The notes under the pieces: generated by a model
Databases searched by the model: none
The model's input: the letters and a program-made list of their open reading frames with translations, nothing else
What the model was told of the DNA's origin: nothing
Translations under genes and position numbers: made by a program
Assembly (NCBI GenBank): GCA_949743895.1
Contig: CATJUX010000086.1
Location: 1 to 15,561 of the forward strand
DNA: 15,561 bases
Direction: 5' to 3'
From: JANFXS01 sp022791155
GTDB lineage: Bacteria > Bacillota > Clostridia > Lachnospirales > Anaerotignaceae
In this document: one piece after another, positions 1 through 6,550 of the stretch
Layout: each line of letters starts with the position of its first letter
How positions within the stretch are numbered: the first letter of the stretch is position 1

Positions 1-125
1 TCGCAAAACGCTCGTTGCACTTCGCGCCGCGGCTCTCACGCGGTTCACACGGCAAGCTCTCGAATTTTGCTTCGCAAAACGCTTCGTTGCACTTCGCGCC
101 GCGGCTCTCACGCGGTTCACACGGC
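1..125. repeat. GC-rich imperfect tandem repeat (two 53-54 bp copies)
   Basis: Positions 1-53 and 72-125 are the same sequence apart from a one-base insertion (a run of one T versus two near 12 and 83-84). They are separated by 18 bp, so the period is about 71 bp. The first copy starts at the window edge, so the array may extend to the left. The unit is much richer in G+C than the surrounding DNA and contains CGCGCCGCGGC. Read on the plus strand it encodes HFAPRLSRGSHG twice, but I see no gene there. It looks like a dispersed intergenic repeat family. What is seen is the repeat; its class and function are not known. Confidence 0.8.
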
Positions 126-155
126 TCACCCCCGTGTTTGGTCACGCTTTTTGTT

Positions 156-164
156 GGGGGGGGG
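156..164. repeat. Homopolymeric G tract (G9)
   Basis: Nine consecutive G residues lie between the tandem repeat and the 3' end of htpG. They are not in a recognised gene. Such a tract can slip in replication or be a sequencing or assembly weak point. No function is assigned. Confidence 0.7.
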
Positions 165-224
165 CAGCCTTTGTTGATATTTAATGTTATGAGAATTTTT
201 CAAAAAACTAAAAAATGTATTTAG

Positions 225-251
225 CACAAACTTGAAAACATATAGTTTGTG
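225..251 (-). terminator. Possible terminator hairpin downstream of htpG
   Basis: CACAAACT (225-232) and AGTTTGTG (244-251) are a perfect 8-bp inverted repeat with an 11-nt loop, starting 8 bases past the htpG stop codon on the minus strand. T-rich runs follow on that strand, but about 9 nt after the stem rather than directly. The stem is AT-rich and modest, so it may be a weak terminator or a 3' mRNA hairpin. Confidence 0.4.
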
Positions 252-258
252 AAATGTG

Positions 259-2190
259 TTATTTTTCGAGCATTTTTTCCATTATTGCGTTGCTTCTTGA
301 GATAAATTTGCTCATTTCATCGGGCTCGAGGGTTTTTTGGCCAAGGAGCGCCAAATCATAGAGCTGGGCGCATATGAGGTTCAGTGTGTCAACATCGTTT
401 CCGCTGTCTTTGAGTGAAATGAGTTTTTTGACAAGGCTGTTGTTTCTGTTGACAACGAGTGTATATTCTGGCTTCACATCTCCGAACATTTTCAGAAGCT
501 CTGGCTGGTTTTTATAGTTTTCCATCATGTCAAGCATTCGCCTTGAATGTTCGCTCAAAAGCATCATTGAGGAAATTTCGGGAGTTTTGAGGCTTTCGGC
601 GCTGACTTTGAGGCTGTCGCTTCCAACAACGCTTTTGAAAAGTGTTTCAAGCTGGGAATTGAGCTCACTGTCATTTTGGGCGGATATATCCTTCAGTGCA
701 TCTGAAATGTTGGCGTCAACGCGGGAAAATGTGATTTTTCCTGTGTGTTTATATTCCAAAAATGAAACGAAATTGAGGTCTATTTTTTCGCCAAGGATAA
801 CGGCCTCCATACCTTGTTCTTTGAGCATTGAAACATATTGAACCTGTTGTTTTTCATCTGTCACATAGAAGACAGTGTTTTCGTGTTTTTCTTTATTGTC
901 GCTGAGATATTCGTCAAGTGTTTTGAACTTTTCATCAGTGGTTTTGAATATGAGGGAATCTTTGACTTTGTCATAGAATTTTTCTTCTTTCATGCAGCCG
1001 TATTTTATGAAAAGGCTGAGATCTTCCCAGAAGTTTTCATATTCACTGCGGGTGTCTTTGAATATGCTGTTGAGTTTGTCGGCGACTTTTTTTGTTATAT
1101 ATGAGCTCATTTTGTCGGCATAGCCATCATTTTGGAGCGCGCTTCTTGAGACATTGAGCGGAAGCTCTGGACAGTCCATAACGCCCTTGAGCAGAAGAAG
1201 GAATTCTGGAATCACTTCTTTTATGTTGTCGGCGATATACACCTGATTGCTGAACAGCTTGACTTCGCCATCAAGGGCATCCATTTCGGTGTTGATTTTT
1301 GGAAAGTATAGTATGCCTTTGAGGTTGAATGGATAGTCCATGTTGAGATGTATCCAGAAAAGCGGATCGTTCATATCCATGAACACTTCGTGATAGAACT
1401 TTTTATAGTCGTCATCGGTCAAATCTTTTGGAGAGCGCATCCAAAGGGGGTTGACCTGATTGATTGGAACAATTTCTTCCTCTTCTTTCTTGGCGCTGTC
1501 TTCTTTGGAATTGGCCTCAGCGGAGCTTGAGGATGTTTCGGTTTTATCTTCTTTTTCAACAAAATTGAAATATATTTCAACAGGCATGAATGAGCAATAT
1601 TTTCTTAAGGCTTTATATATGTTGGCTTGTTCAAGGAATTCTTCGCCGTCACTGCCTATGTGAAGAATTATGTCAGTTCCGCGGGCTTGGCGTGTTCCGG
1701 GGTTTATTTCATAGTCTATGCCGCCATCACAGCTCCAACGGACACTTTCGGAATTATCTTTATATGAAAGTGTGTCGATTTCGACTTTTTCGGCAACCAT
1801 AAAAGCTGAATAGAAGCCGAGGCCGAAGTGGCCGATTATTTCATTTTTTTCATCAAGTTTTTCTTCATATTTTGCCAAAAAGTCACTGGCGCCGCTGAAC
1901 GCGATTTGGTTTATATACTGCTTTATTTCATCTGATGTCATGCCGATTCCATTGTCGGAAACGACAATTGTTTTTTCTTCTGGATTTATGGTTACATTGA
2001 TATGGAATTTTTCGTCATCGGCAAGCTGTGCTTCGCCTATTGAGGCAAGTTTTTTCAGCTTTGTCACGGCGTCACAGCCGTTGGAGACAAGTTCGCGTAT
2101 AAATATGTCTTTATCGGTGTAGAGCCATTTTTTTATTATTGGAAGAAAATTTTCGCTGTTTATGGAAAGATTGCCTTTTTCATTTATCAT
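259..2190 (-). CDS. htpG: Molecular chaperone HtpG (Hsp90 family)
   Basis: This is the bacterial Hsp90, an ATP-dependent cytosolic dimeric chaperone. The 643-residue product shows the GHKL ATPase domain in full: helix RELVSNGCDA (about 32-41, with the catalytic Glu33 and Mg-binding Asn37 positions), DNGIGM (79-84), the GHFGLGFYSAF lid segment (120-130) and GTDIILH (171-177). A charged Ser/Glu/Lys-rich linker at about 212-240 is longer than in E. coli HtpG and fits the slightly greater length (E. coli 624). The middle domain has PLNVSRSALQ and the C-terminal dimerisation region is complete. The ATG at 2190 has AAGGAGG (2198-2204) 7 nt upstream. A sigma-A-like promoter and a CIRCE element lie upstream, so HrcA-controlled heat induction is likely. 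It appears to be transcribed alone. The family call is certain; the regulation is inferred. Confidence 0.98.
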   Translation of the reverse strand: MINEKGNLSINSENFLPIIKKWLYTDKDIFIRELVSNGCDAVTKLKKLASIGEAQLADDEKFHINVTINPEEKTIVVSDNGIGMTSDEIKQYINQIAFSGASDFLAKYEEKLDEKNEIIGHFGLGFYSAFMVAEKVEIDTLSYKDNSESVRWSCDGGIDYEINPGTRQARGTDIILHIGSDGEEFLEQANIYKALRKYCSFMPVEIYFNFVEKEDKTETSSSSAEANSKEDSAKKEEEEIVPINQVNPLWMRSPKDLTDDDYKKFYHEVFMDMNDPLFWIHLNMDYPFNLKGILYFPKINTEMDALDGEVKLFSNQVYIADNIKEVIPEFLLLLKGVMDCPELPLNVSRSALQNDGYADKMSSYITKKVADKLNSIFKDTRSEYENFWEDLSLFIKYGCMKEEKFYDKVKDSLIFKTTDEKFKTLDEYLSDNKEKHENTVFYVTDEKQQVQYVSMLKEQGMEAVILGEKIDLNFVSFLEYKHTGKITFSRVDANISDALKDISAQNDSELNSQLETLFKSVVGSDSLKVSAESLKTPEISSMMLLSEHSRRMLDMMENYKNQPELLKMFGDVKPEYTLVVNRNNSLVKKLISLKDSGNDVDTLNLICAQLYDLALLGQKTLEPDEMSKFISRSNAIMEKMLEK

Positions 2191-2243
2191 TTTTGTGCCT
2201 CCTTATATATATTTGGTGTCCAACTCTTTCTAAGTTTATATAT

Positions 2244-2272
2244 ATTTTATTCAGTGAATGTGGAAATGTCAA
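2244..2272 (-). promoter_or_regulatory. htpG promoter (sigma-A type)
   Basis: On the minus strand, TTGACA (2267-2272) and TAAAAT (2244-2249) are separated by exactly 17 nt, one mismatch from the vegetative consensus. Transcription would start near 2237, giving a 5' leader of about 47 nt before the htpG start. The CIRCE element ends 7 nt upstream of the -35 box. Confidence 0.85.
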
Positions 2273-2279
2273 GACAAAA

Positions 2280-2306
2280 TTAGCACTCGTTTGATGTGAG
2301 TGCTGA
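2280..2306. promoter_or_regulatory. CIRCE element (HrcA operator) upstream of htpG
   Basis: TTAGCACTC (2280-2288), a 9-nt spacer and GAGTGCTGA (2298-2306) match the CIRCE consensus TTAGCACTC-N9-GAGTGCTAA with one mismatch, including the exact spacer length. CIRCE is the binding site of the HrcA repressor, which usually controls groESL and hrcA-grpE-dnaK. Here it lies just upstream of the htpG -35 box instead of the more common place at or downstream of the transcription start. HrcA control of htpG is inferred; the site itself is plain in the sequence. Confidence 0.9.
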
Positions 2307-2516
2307 TAATTGTTTTGAAAATGAAAAAGACATGCACATTTTGGCGGCGCAAGGCGTTGAGAGGACAGAAGGCCCGGCCAACGAAATGCAGTGGCGCTGA
2401 ACATGGACTTTGCGGGAAGCGCCGCGGAACAAATTTTTGGTTTTGATTGGACAGTTTTGTGAAAATGGTGTAATATTTTAGAATGGCGGCAAAAGCATTT
2501 TTTGGGATGTGAAAAA
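2307..2516. other. Intergenic region with a GC-rich island, no gene seen
   Basis: Between the CIRCE element and the stop of the DUF5721 gene there is no convincing gene on either strand. About 2341-2430 is markedly GC-rich in an otherwise AT-rich spacer. It holds short inverted repeats: GGCGCT/AGCGCC at 2393-2398 and 2418-2423, and TTGGC/GCCAA at 2341-2345 and 2377-2381. It could be a repeat relic or a structured 3' UTR. No known RNA family is recognised. Confidence 0.4.
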
Positions 2517-2963
2517 TCACTCGTTTTCGGTGAAATATATTTCATTTTCGAAAAGGAAGGTTTTGACATATTCATCCCATGACAGCTGAGGAGTTTGATC
2601 AAGCGAAAACTCGCGTGAGAAAGCGCCTGTTGTGACGCTTGCTCCAGATGAGTCATAGCGAATGTTGATGAAAAATGAAAAATTGATTGAAGAAAAACTG
2701 GAGGCAAGTTCTGGCGAAGCGGCCAAAACTATTTTCATGCTTTTTGGGAGTGTTTTGCCTTTTATGATTGTGTAGACATATGGTTTTATGTCGCGCCAAA
2801 GGCAATAGCCGGCATGACTGGAGGCGCCGGAAATGGAGCCGTTTATATTGAATGATGCGAAAGTTGTTATGTCAACGCTGACGACACAGAGGCTGTCGAA
2901 AGTTTCCTTTTTAAGAATGTGAGACATGAATGATTTTGTGCTGTTTATGGCCGCGGCGAACAA
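2517..2963 (-). CDS. DUF5721 family protein
   Basis: The 148-residue product resembles the uncharacterised DUF5721 family seen in Lachnospiraceae and related clostridia. Features I recognise are ETFDSL near the N-terminus, then DITTFASFNINGSISG, a W-x-x-IKPYVYTIIKGK segment, a NIRYD motif followed by a TTGAF-like segment, and a WDEYVKTFLF C-terminal helix. There is no signal peptide or membrane segment, so it is probably cytosolic. The start chosen is TTG at 2963, because GGGAGG (minus strand) sits 7-8 nt before it. An in-frame ATG at 2993 would encode the ribosome site itself and lies at the predicted transcription start, so it is unlikely. The function is unknown. It is co-directional with htpG but separated by 326 bp and by htpG's own promoter. 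Confidence 0.8.
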   Translation of the reverse strand: MFAAAINSTKSFMSHILKKETFDSLCVVSVDITTFASFNINGSISGASSHAGYCLWRDIKPYVYTIIKGKTLPKSMKIVLAASPELASSFSSINFSFFINIRYDSSGASVTTGAFSREFSLDQTPQLSWDEYVKTFLFENEIYFTENE

Positions 2964-2998
2964 ATGAATACCTCCCTTATATTTTTTGAGCAATTAAA

Positions 2999-3027
2999 AT
3001 TTTAACGTTTTTTGCGGCTTATGGCAA
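2999..3027 (-). promoter_or_regulatory. Promoter of the DUF5721 gene
   Basis: On the minus strand, TTGCCA (3022-3027), a 17-nt spacer and TAAAAT (2999-3004) form a good sigma-A-type promoter. Transcription would start near 2992. This excludes the upstream ATG at 2993 and supports the TTG start at 2963. Confidence 0.7.
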
Positions 3028-3116
3028 GTGTGTTTTTATATTTGAAAATGACTTTTGGGGAATTTTGCATTTGTGGCGGCGGGGGCGCTTGAAATGACAA
3101 AGCAAATGGAAGCTTT

Positions 3117-3145
3117 TTGACTGAAAAATTTTCAGAAAATATATG
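3117..3145 (+). promoter_or_regulatory. Promoter of the O-acyltransferase operon, with an inverted repeat in its spacer
   Basis: TTGACT (3117-3122), a 17-nt spacer and TATATG (3140-3145) form a sigma-A-type promoter about 50 bp before the MBOAT start. The spacer carries CTGAAAA-A-TTTTCAG (3121-3135), a 7+1+7 inverted repeat that could be bound by a regulator between the -35 and -10 boxes. The promoter is a sequence match; the operator role is a guess. Confidence 0.65.
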
Positions 3146-3194
3146 CAGAAGTGCAAACGGAATGTGCAGAATAATGTGTGGCAAGAGGTGAGAT

Positions 3195-4670
3195 ATGTTA
3201 TTCAACAGTTTCAGTTATATTGTGTTTTTTGTTGTTGTGACGGCTTTATATTTTGTGTTTCCGCACAAGCTCAGGTGGATTATATTGCTTGCTGCAAGCT
3301 ATATATTTTATATGGCGTGGAAACCGGAGCTGATTGTGCTCATTGTTTTTTCAACATTTTCGAACTATGCCATAAGCAGAAAAATATATGCAAGTGAAGA
3401 CGCAAAAAAGCGGAAAAAACTGCTTGTGCTAAGTTTGGTCATAAATTTTGGGCTGCTGTTTATATTCAAATATCTTGTGTTTTTGAATGAAACGTTCATA
3501 GGGATTTTTGACTTTGGCGGAGGGAAGTGGCCAATTGAAAGTTTCGATATAATACTGCCTATGGGAATATCGTTTTATACATTTCAGGCGGCTTCATACA
3601 CAATTGATGTTTATAAAGGCGTGATTAAGCCTGTGAAAAACTATGGAAAATTTTCGCTTTTTATAACATTTTTCCCTCAATTAGTGGCAGGGCCGATTGC
3701 AAGAAACAAGAACCTTTTGCCACAGTTTTATAAAAAACACAGGTTTGACGTTGAAAGAGCTGTCATGGGAGTCAAAATCATGATTTGGGGATTTTTCAAA
3801 AAAGTTGTTATTGCGGACAGGGCGGCTGTGGCTGTGAACACTGTGTTTAATTCAGCACAGTATTATTCGGGGCTCACTCTTGTTTTTGCGGCCATACTTT
3901 TTTCATTTCAGCTGTACTGCGACTTCAGTGGATATAGCGACATTGCAATTGGAAGCGCAAAAGTTCTTGGTTTTGATCTCATGCGAAATTTTGAAAGGCC
4001 GTTTCTCAGCGGCGGAATCAGAGAATTTTGGAAAAGGTGGCACATATCGCTTTCAAGCTGGTTTATGGACTATGTTTATATACCTTTGGGAGGAAACAGG
4101 TGTTCCAGACTAAAGAAATATAGAAATCTTTTTGTGACATTTCTTGTGAGCGGGCTTTGGCATGGCGCAAACTGGACATTTGTGGCTTGGGGAGCCCTTC
4201 ATGGGGCAATGATTGTGGCGGAGGACATCACAAAGGGGGTTTTTGGCGCAGTCAAAAAATTTTTTGGAGCCGAAAAACATGGTTTGGCCAAATTTGTTTT
4301 CAGGTTTGTTGGAATTGTTTTTACATTTGGTTTTGCTGTTTTTGCATTTATATTTTTCAGAGCAAACACAATAGGAGACGCATTATATATCGTGCGGCAC
4401 TTGCTTTGGGGATTTAGAAGTTGGACAGACGCTCAATATATATATTCGGCGGTTGTCAACCTTGGAATTGGAATGTATGAAATCAAGACGCTTGTTTTGG
4501 CGATTTTGACGCTTGCGGCAACAGAGATTTTTGGAGGAAAGGACATACACAAAAGCTTGAAGCGTCATGGATTTTTGTTCAGGCTTGCTTTTTATTCATA
4601 TATCACAGTTTTCATATTGACAGCGGGGGTGTTTTACAATGCGGGAGAATTCATATATTTCCAGTTTTAA
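3195..4670 (+). CDS. MBOAT family membrane-bound O-acyltransferase (AlgI/PatA-like)
   Basis: This integral membrane acyltransferase of 491 residues has many hydrophobic segments from the N-terminus (YIVFFVVVTALYFVF) to the C-terminus. Family motifs are clear: FFPQLVAGPIAR, YCDFSGYSDIAIGSAKVLGF, REFWKRWHISLSSWFMDYVY with IPLGGN, and VSGLWHGANWTFVAWG. His283 (RWHIS) and His323 (LWHGA) are the two conserved histidines, and His323 is the presumed catalytic one. Members move acyl groups across the membrane onto alginate, peptidoglycan, teichoic acids or other polymers. The closest look is to the AlgI/PatA group rather than DltB, as no dlt genes are nearby. The ATG at 3195 follows AGAGGTG with 4 nt spacing. 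It overlaps the next gene by 32 bp, so the two are coupled. The actual polymer and acyl group cannot be read from this window. Confidence 0.95.
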   Translation: MLFNSFSYIVFFVVVTALYFVFPHKLRWIILLAASYIFYMAWKPELIVLIVFSTFSNYAISRKIYASEDAKKRKKLLVLSLVINFGLLFIFKYLVFLNETFIGIFDFGGGKWPIESFDIILPMGISFYTFQAASYTIDVYKGVIKPVKNYGKFSLFITFFPQLVAGPIARNKNLLPQFYKKHRFDVERAVMGVKIMIWGFFKKVVIADRAAVAVNTVFNSAQYYSGLTLVFAAILFSFQLYCDFSGYSDIAIGSAKVLGFDLMRNFERPFLSGGIREFWKRWHISLSSWFMDYVYIPLGGNRCSRLKKYRNLFVTFLVSGLWHGANWTFVAWGALHGAMIVAEDITKGVFGAVKKFFGAEKHGLAKFVFRFVGIVFTFGFAVFAFIFFRANTIGDALYIVRHLLWGFRSWTDAQYIYSAVVNLGIGMYEIKTLVLAILTLAATEIFGGKDIHKSLKRHGFLFRLAFYSYITVFILTAGVFYNAGEFIYFQF

Positions 4671-5679
4671 GCTGTTGGTGAAATTTATATTGTTTGCCGT
4701 TATCGTGATTTCGTTTTTTGGAATGGCCGGGGAAAAATATAGGCGGGCGGCTGAAGAAAATGTTGTAAACGCTTTTACAAAGCAAAGGTTTGATGAATTC
4801 TATCAGCAGGAAAGGAACAGTCTTGACATGGTTTTCATAGGCTCATCACATTCCTATTGCACATTTGACCCTGAAATTGTTGATGGATATGTTGGAACAA
4901 ACAGCTGGCAAATGGGAACGCCTTTGCAACATGCCGACACATCATATTATTTGCTGAGAGAGATTTTTGAATTTCAAAAGCCAAAAATTGTTGTTATGGA
5001 GTTATATTGGGATTGTCTTGATGACGAATTTGAACTGAAACAGGCTGAATTTGCCTTTGAGGTTATAAAAAACGATGAGCTTGCCGACGAATATGTCAAG
5101 CGTGTGTTTCCGGCAAGTGACAAAGTTAAATATTCACTGCCGGCCATACGGTATCAACAGGATTATTTTGCATTTAAGTCGAACGAATATTCCAAAAAAA
5201 TTGAAGAAATGTTTGGTGTTTCGAAGCCTGTTTATGACGTGGCTGAGGGCGAGGAATATTATCGTTCGAAGGGATATGTGTATTGTGACATTGTGATGAA
5301 CGAAAGTGAGTTTGACAGGACAAACCAGTTCAAATATTTTGATGGATATGGCTGGGAAATCAATCCAGTGCAAAGAGAATATCTTGAAAAAACGGTTGAG
5401 CTTTGTCGGGAGAACGGCGCGGAAATTGTGTTTGTGACGGCTCCAGTGGCGCCGGTCAGCGTTGGTTTTATAAAAAATTATGACGTGGTTCACGAAAGGT
5501 TGAGTGAATTTGCGAAAAGCGTTGGGGCGAAATATATTGACTTCAATGAAGTCAATGAAAACGAAAAAATTCTTGTCAATGAAAATTTTCGTGATGACGC
5601 TCACTTGAACCACAGCGGCGTGCAGATTGTTGATGAATATTTTGCGAAATGGCTCATGAAAGAAGGGGTTGTTGGCTGA
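4639..5679 (+). CDS. SGNH-like surface O-acylation partner protein (AlgJ/AlgX/PatB/DltD-like role)
   Basis: The 346-residue product has one N-terminal hydrophobic segment (about 11-30), which reads as a membrane anchor or uncleaved signal, so the rest should face outside. It then has an SGNH-hydrolase fold signature: GSSHSYC (68-74) with Ser70 as the likely nucleophile, and D-D-A-H (319-322) near the C-terminus, where Asp319 and His322 fit the DxxH catalytic pair. In MBOAT systems such a partner takes the acyl group from the membrane protein and puts it on the polymer outside. The start overlaps the MBOAT gene by 32 bp and is preceded by GGGGGTG. A strong hairpin follows the stop. The SGNH class is well supported; the exact substrate is unknown. 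Confidence 0.85.
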   Translation: MRENSYISSFKLLVKFILFAVIVISFFGMAGEKYRRAAEENVVNAFTKQRFDEFYQQERNSLDMVFIGSSHSYCTFDPEIVDGYVGTNSWQMGTPLQHADTSYYLLREIFEFQKPKIVVMELYWDCLDDEFELKQAEFAFEVIKNDELADEYVKRVFPASDKVKYSLPAIRYQQDYFAFKSNEYSKKIEEMFGVSKPVYDVAEGEEYYRSKGYVYCDIVMNESEFDRTNQFKYFDGYGWEINPVQREYLEKTVELCRENGAEIVFVTAPVAPVSVGFIKNYDVVHERLSEFAKSVGAKYIDFNEVNENEKILVNENFRDDAHLNHSGVQIVDEYFAKWLMKEGVVG

Positions 5680-5687
5680 ATTTGATG

Positions 5688-5723
5688 AAAAAGACATTGG
5701 CTGTTTGTGACCAATGTCTTTTT
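5688..5723. terminator. Bidirectional intrinsic terminator
   Basis: AAAAAGACATTGG (5688-5700) and its exact complement (5711-5723) form a 13-bp perfect stem with a 10-nt loop. There is a T run on the plus strand and the mirrored A run gives a T run on the minus strand. It lies between two convergent genes (stops at 5679 and 5750), so it probably serves both. Confidence 0.88.
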
Positions 5724-5749
5724 TGTGAGCAGGAATGCCGAGGGGGATG

Positions 5750-6133
5750 TTAAATTTCGGACTTCCAAAGGCCATGAGGATTGCAAAATTCATATGAGGA
5801 CAATATTTTTTCGTCATTGGACAAAGCAAAATTTGCCTCTGAGGGGCCGCCAATGCAAGGATATTTGATTTGAACGCCTTTGTCGGTTTCAATGCATATG
5901 AAAACTATGTGATGATCTTCCTGCATTGGGTGCTGGCCGCTTCCAACCTTGACAGTCACGTTTTTGCCTTCAACAGAGATGGAGGGTTTGTGTTTTTCCT
6001 CAGAAGCGCCGCTGGAGTTGGGAATGAGTTCTTTCATTTTTTCACCGCAGCAAATGACAGGCACGCCCTTGTCACAGACTTTCATGACAATGTTTTTGCA
6101 ATGCTCACAGTAATAAAACTTTGCACTTTTCAT
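5750..6133 (-). CDS. dfx: Desulfoferrodoxin / two-iron superoxide reductase
   Basis: The 127-residue protein reduces superoxide to hydrogen peroxide in the cytoplasm with electrons from rubredoxin-type donors, a typical anaerobe defence. Both iron sites are complete. The N-terminal desulforedoxin centre has Cys9, Cys12, Cys28 and Cys29 (YYCEHC and VICCGEKM). The catalytic centre has His48 (with Glu46 and Lys47 before it), His68 (GQHPM), His74, Cys117 and His120 (FCNPHGLWK). The spacing matches Desulfovibrio desulfoferrodoxin with an offset of one residue. Length is the usual one. The ATG at 6133 has only a weak ribosome site (GAAAGG about 11 nt upstream). It stands alone, convergent with the O-acyltransferase operon, and is the last host-like gene before the prophage. 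Confidence 0.97.
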   Translation of the reverse strand: MKSAKFYYCEHCKNIVMKVCDKGVPVICCGEKMKELIPNSSGASEEKHKPSISVEGKNVTVKVGSGQHPMQEDHHIVFICIETDKGVQIKYPCIGGPSEANFALSNDEKILSSYEFCNPHGLWKSEI

Positions 6134-6339
6134 ATTACATCAGCCTTTCTTCAAAAGTTGTTATTAAGTTATAGATACAATATCAGTTTGCCTTTGAAAA
6201 GAAAAGTTATGCACTTTCTGGCGATATTTTTCCAACAATGATTGTGCTTGAATGCGAAAAAAGCTGTGTTGAGAATTTTTGGAAGATAAATTTTTGGACA
6301 TATATATTTTTTGAACGAAAAGCGGGCAGAAACAATTTG

Positions 6340-6357
6340 GATATTTATATAAATATC
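6340..6357. promoter_or_regulatory. Perfect 18-bp palindrome (candidate operator)
   Basis: GATATTTATATAAATATC reads the same on both strands. It lies about 190 bp before the terminase gene in the host-phage junction. It may be a dimeric repressor or activator site for the late operon. AT-rich DNA gives short palindromes by chance, but 18 perfect bases is less usual. Confidence 0.4.
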
Positions 6358-6383
6358 ATATTTGTGAAATGTGAACATAAAAT

Positions 6384-6413
6384 TTGACGGCGTGTGGGGC
6401 ACGGGTTTACAAC
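6384..6413 (+). promoter_or_regulatory. Weak candidate promoter for the phage late operon
   Basis: TTGACG (6384-6389), an 18-nt spacer and TACAAC (6408-6413) form the best sigma-A-like match I found between the palindrome and the terminase. The -10 box has only four of six consensus bases. Late phage operons often use an activator, so a weak promoter would not be surprising. Confidence 0.25.
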
Positions 6414-6550
6414 GCTGTTATTATATAGGTTTACATTTATGTTGGGGGTTCATGAAAATTTTCAAATATTGAAAAAGGGTAACTGCGAGGGGGTACTTTT
6501 GTGCTTTAATAGTATTGTGGAGGATGATGAAAGGAGGGAAGAAAGAAACA

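Larger units (their letters stand above)
6134..6550. other. Gene-free AT-rich junction between host dfx and prophage terminase
   Basis: About 415 bp without a convincing gene on either strand. It should hold the dfx promoter on the minus strand and the start signals of the phage late operon on the plus strand. An 18-bp palindrome lies at 6340-6357. A small terminase, integrase, repressor or tRNA-derived attachment site is not seen. Confidence 0.6.

Noticed and set aside
15..224. A 69-codon frame over the GC-rich repeat
   Set aside because: It reads the tandem repeat twice (HFAPRLSRGSHG), has no ribosome site and gives no protein-like sequence outside the repeat.
2180..2707. Long minus-strand frame across the htpG promoter and the DUF5721 3' end
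   Set aside because: It overlaps the clear CIRCE and promoter and the DUF5721 gene in another frame; its composition is not protein-like.
5134..5892. 252-codon minus-strand frame opposite the SGNH gene
   Set aside because: It is a shadow of the plus-strand gene, crosses the strong terminator hairpin and covers the end of the desulfoferrodoxin gene.
6150..6190. PerR-like box in front of the desulfoferrodoxin gene
   Set aside because: The AT-rich stretch TTATTAAGTTATAGA only loosely resembles the PerR consensus TTATAATNATTATAA; too many mismatches.
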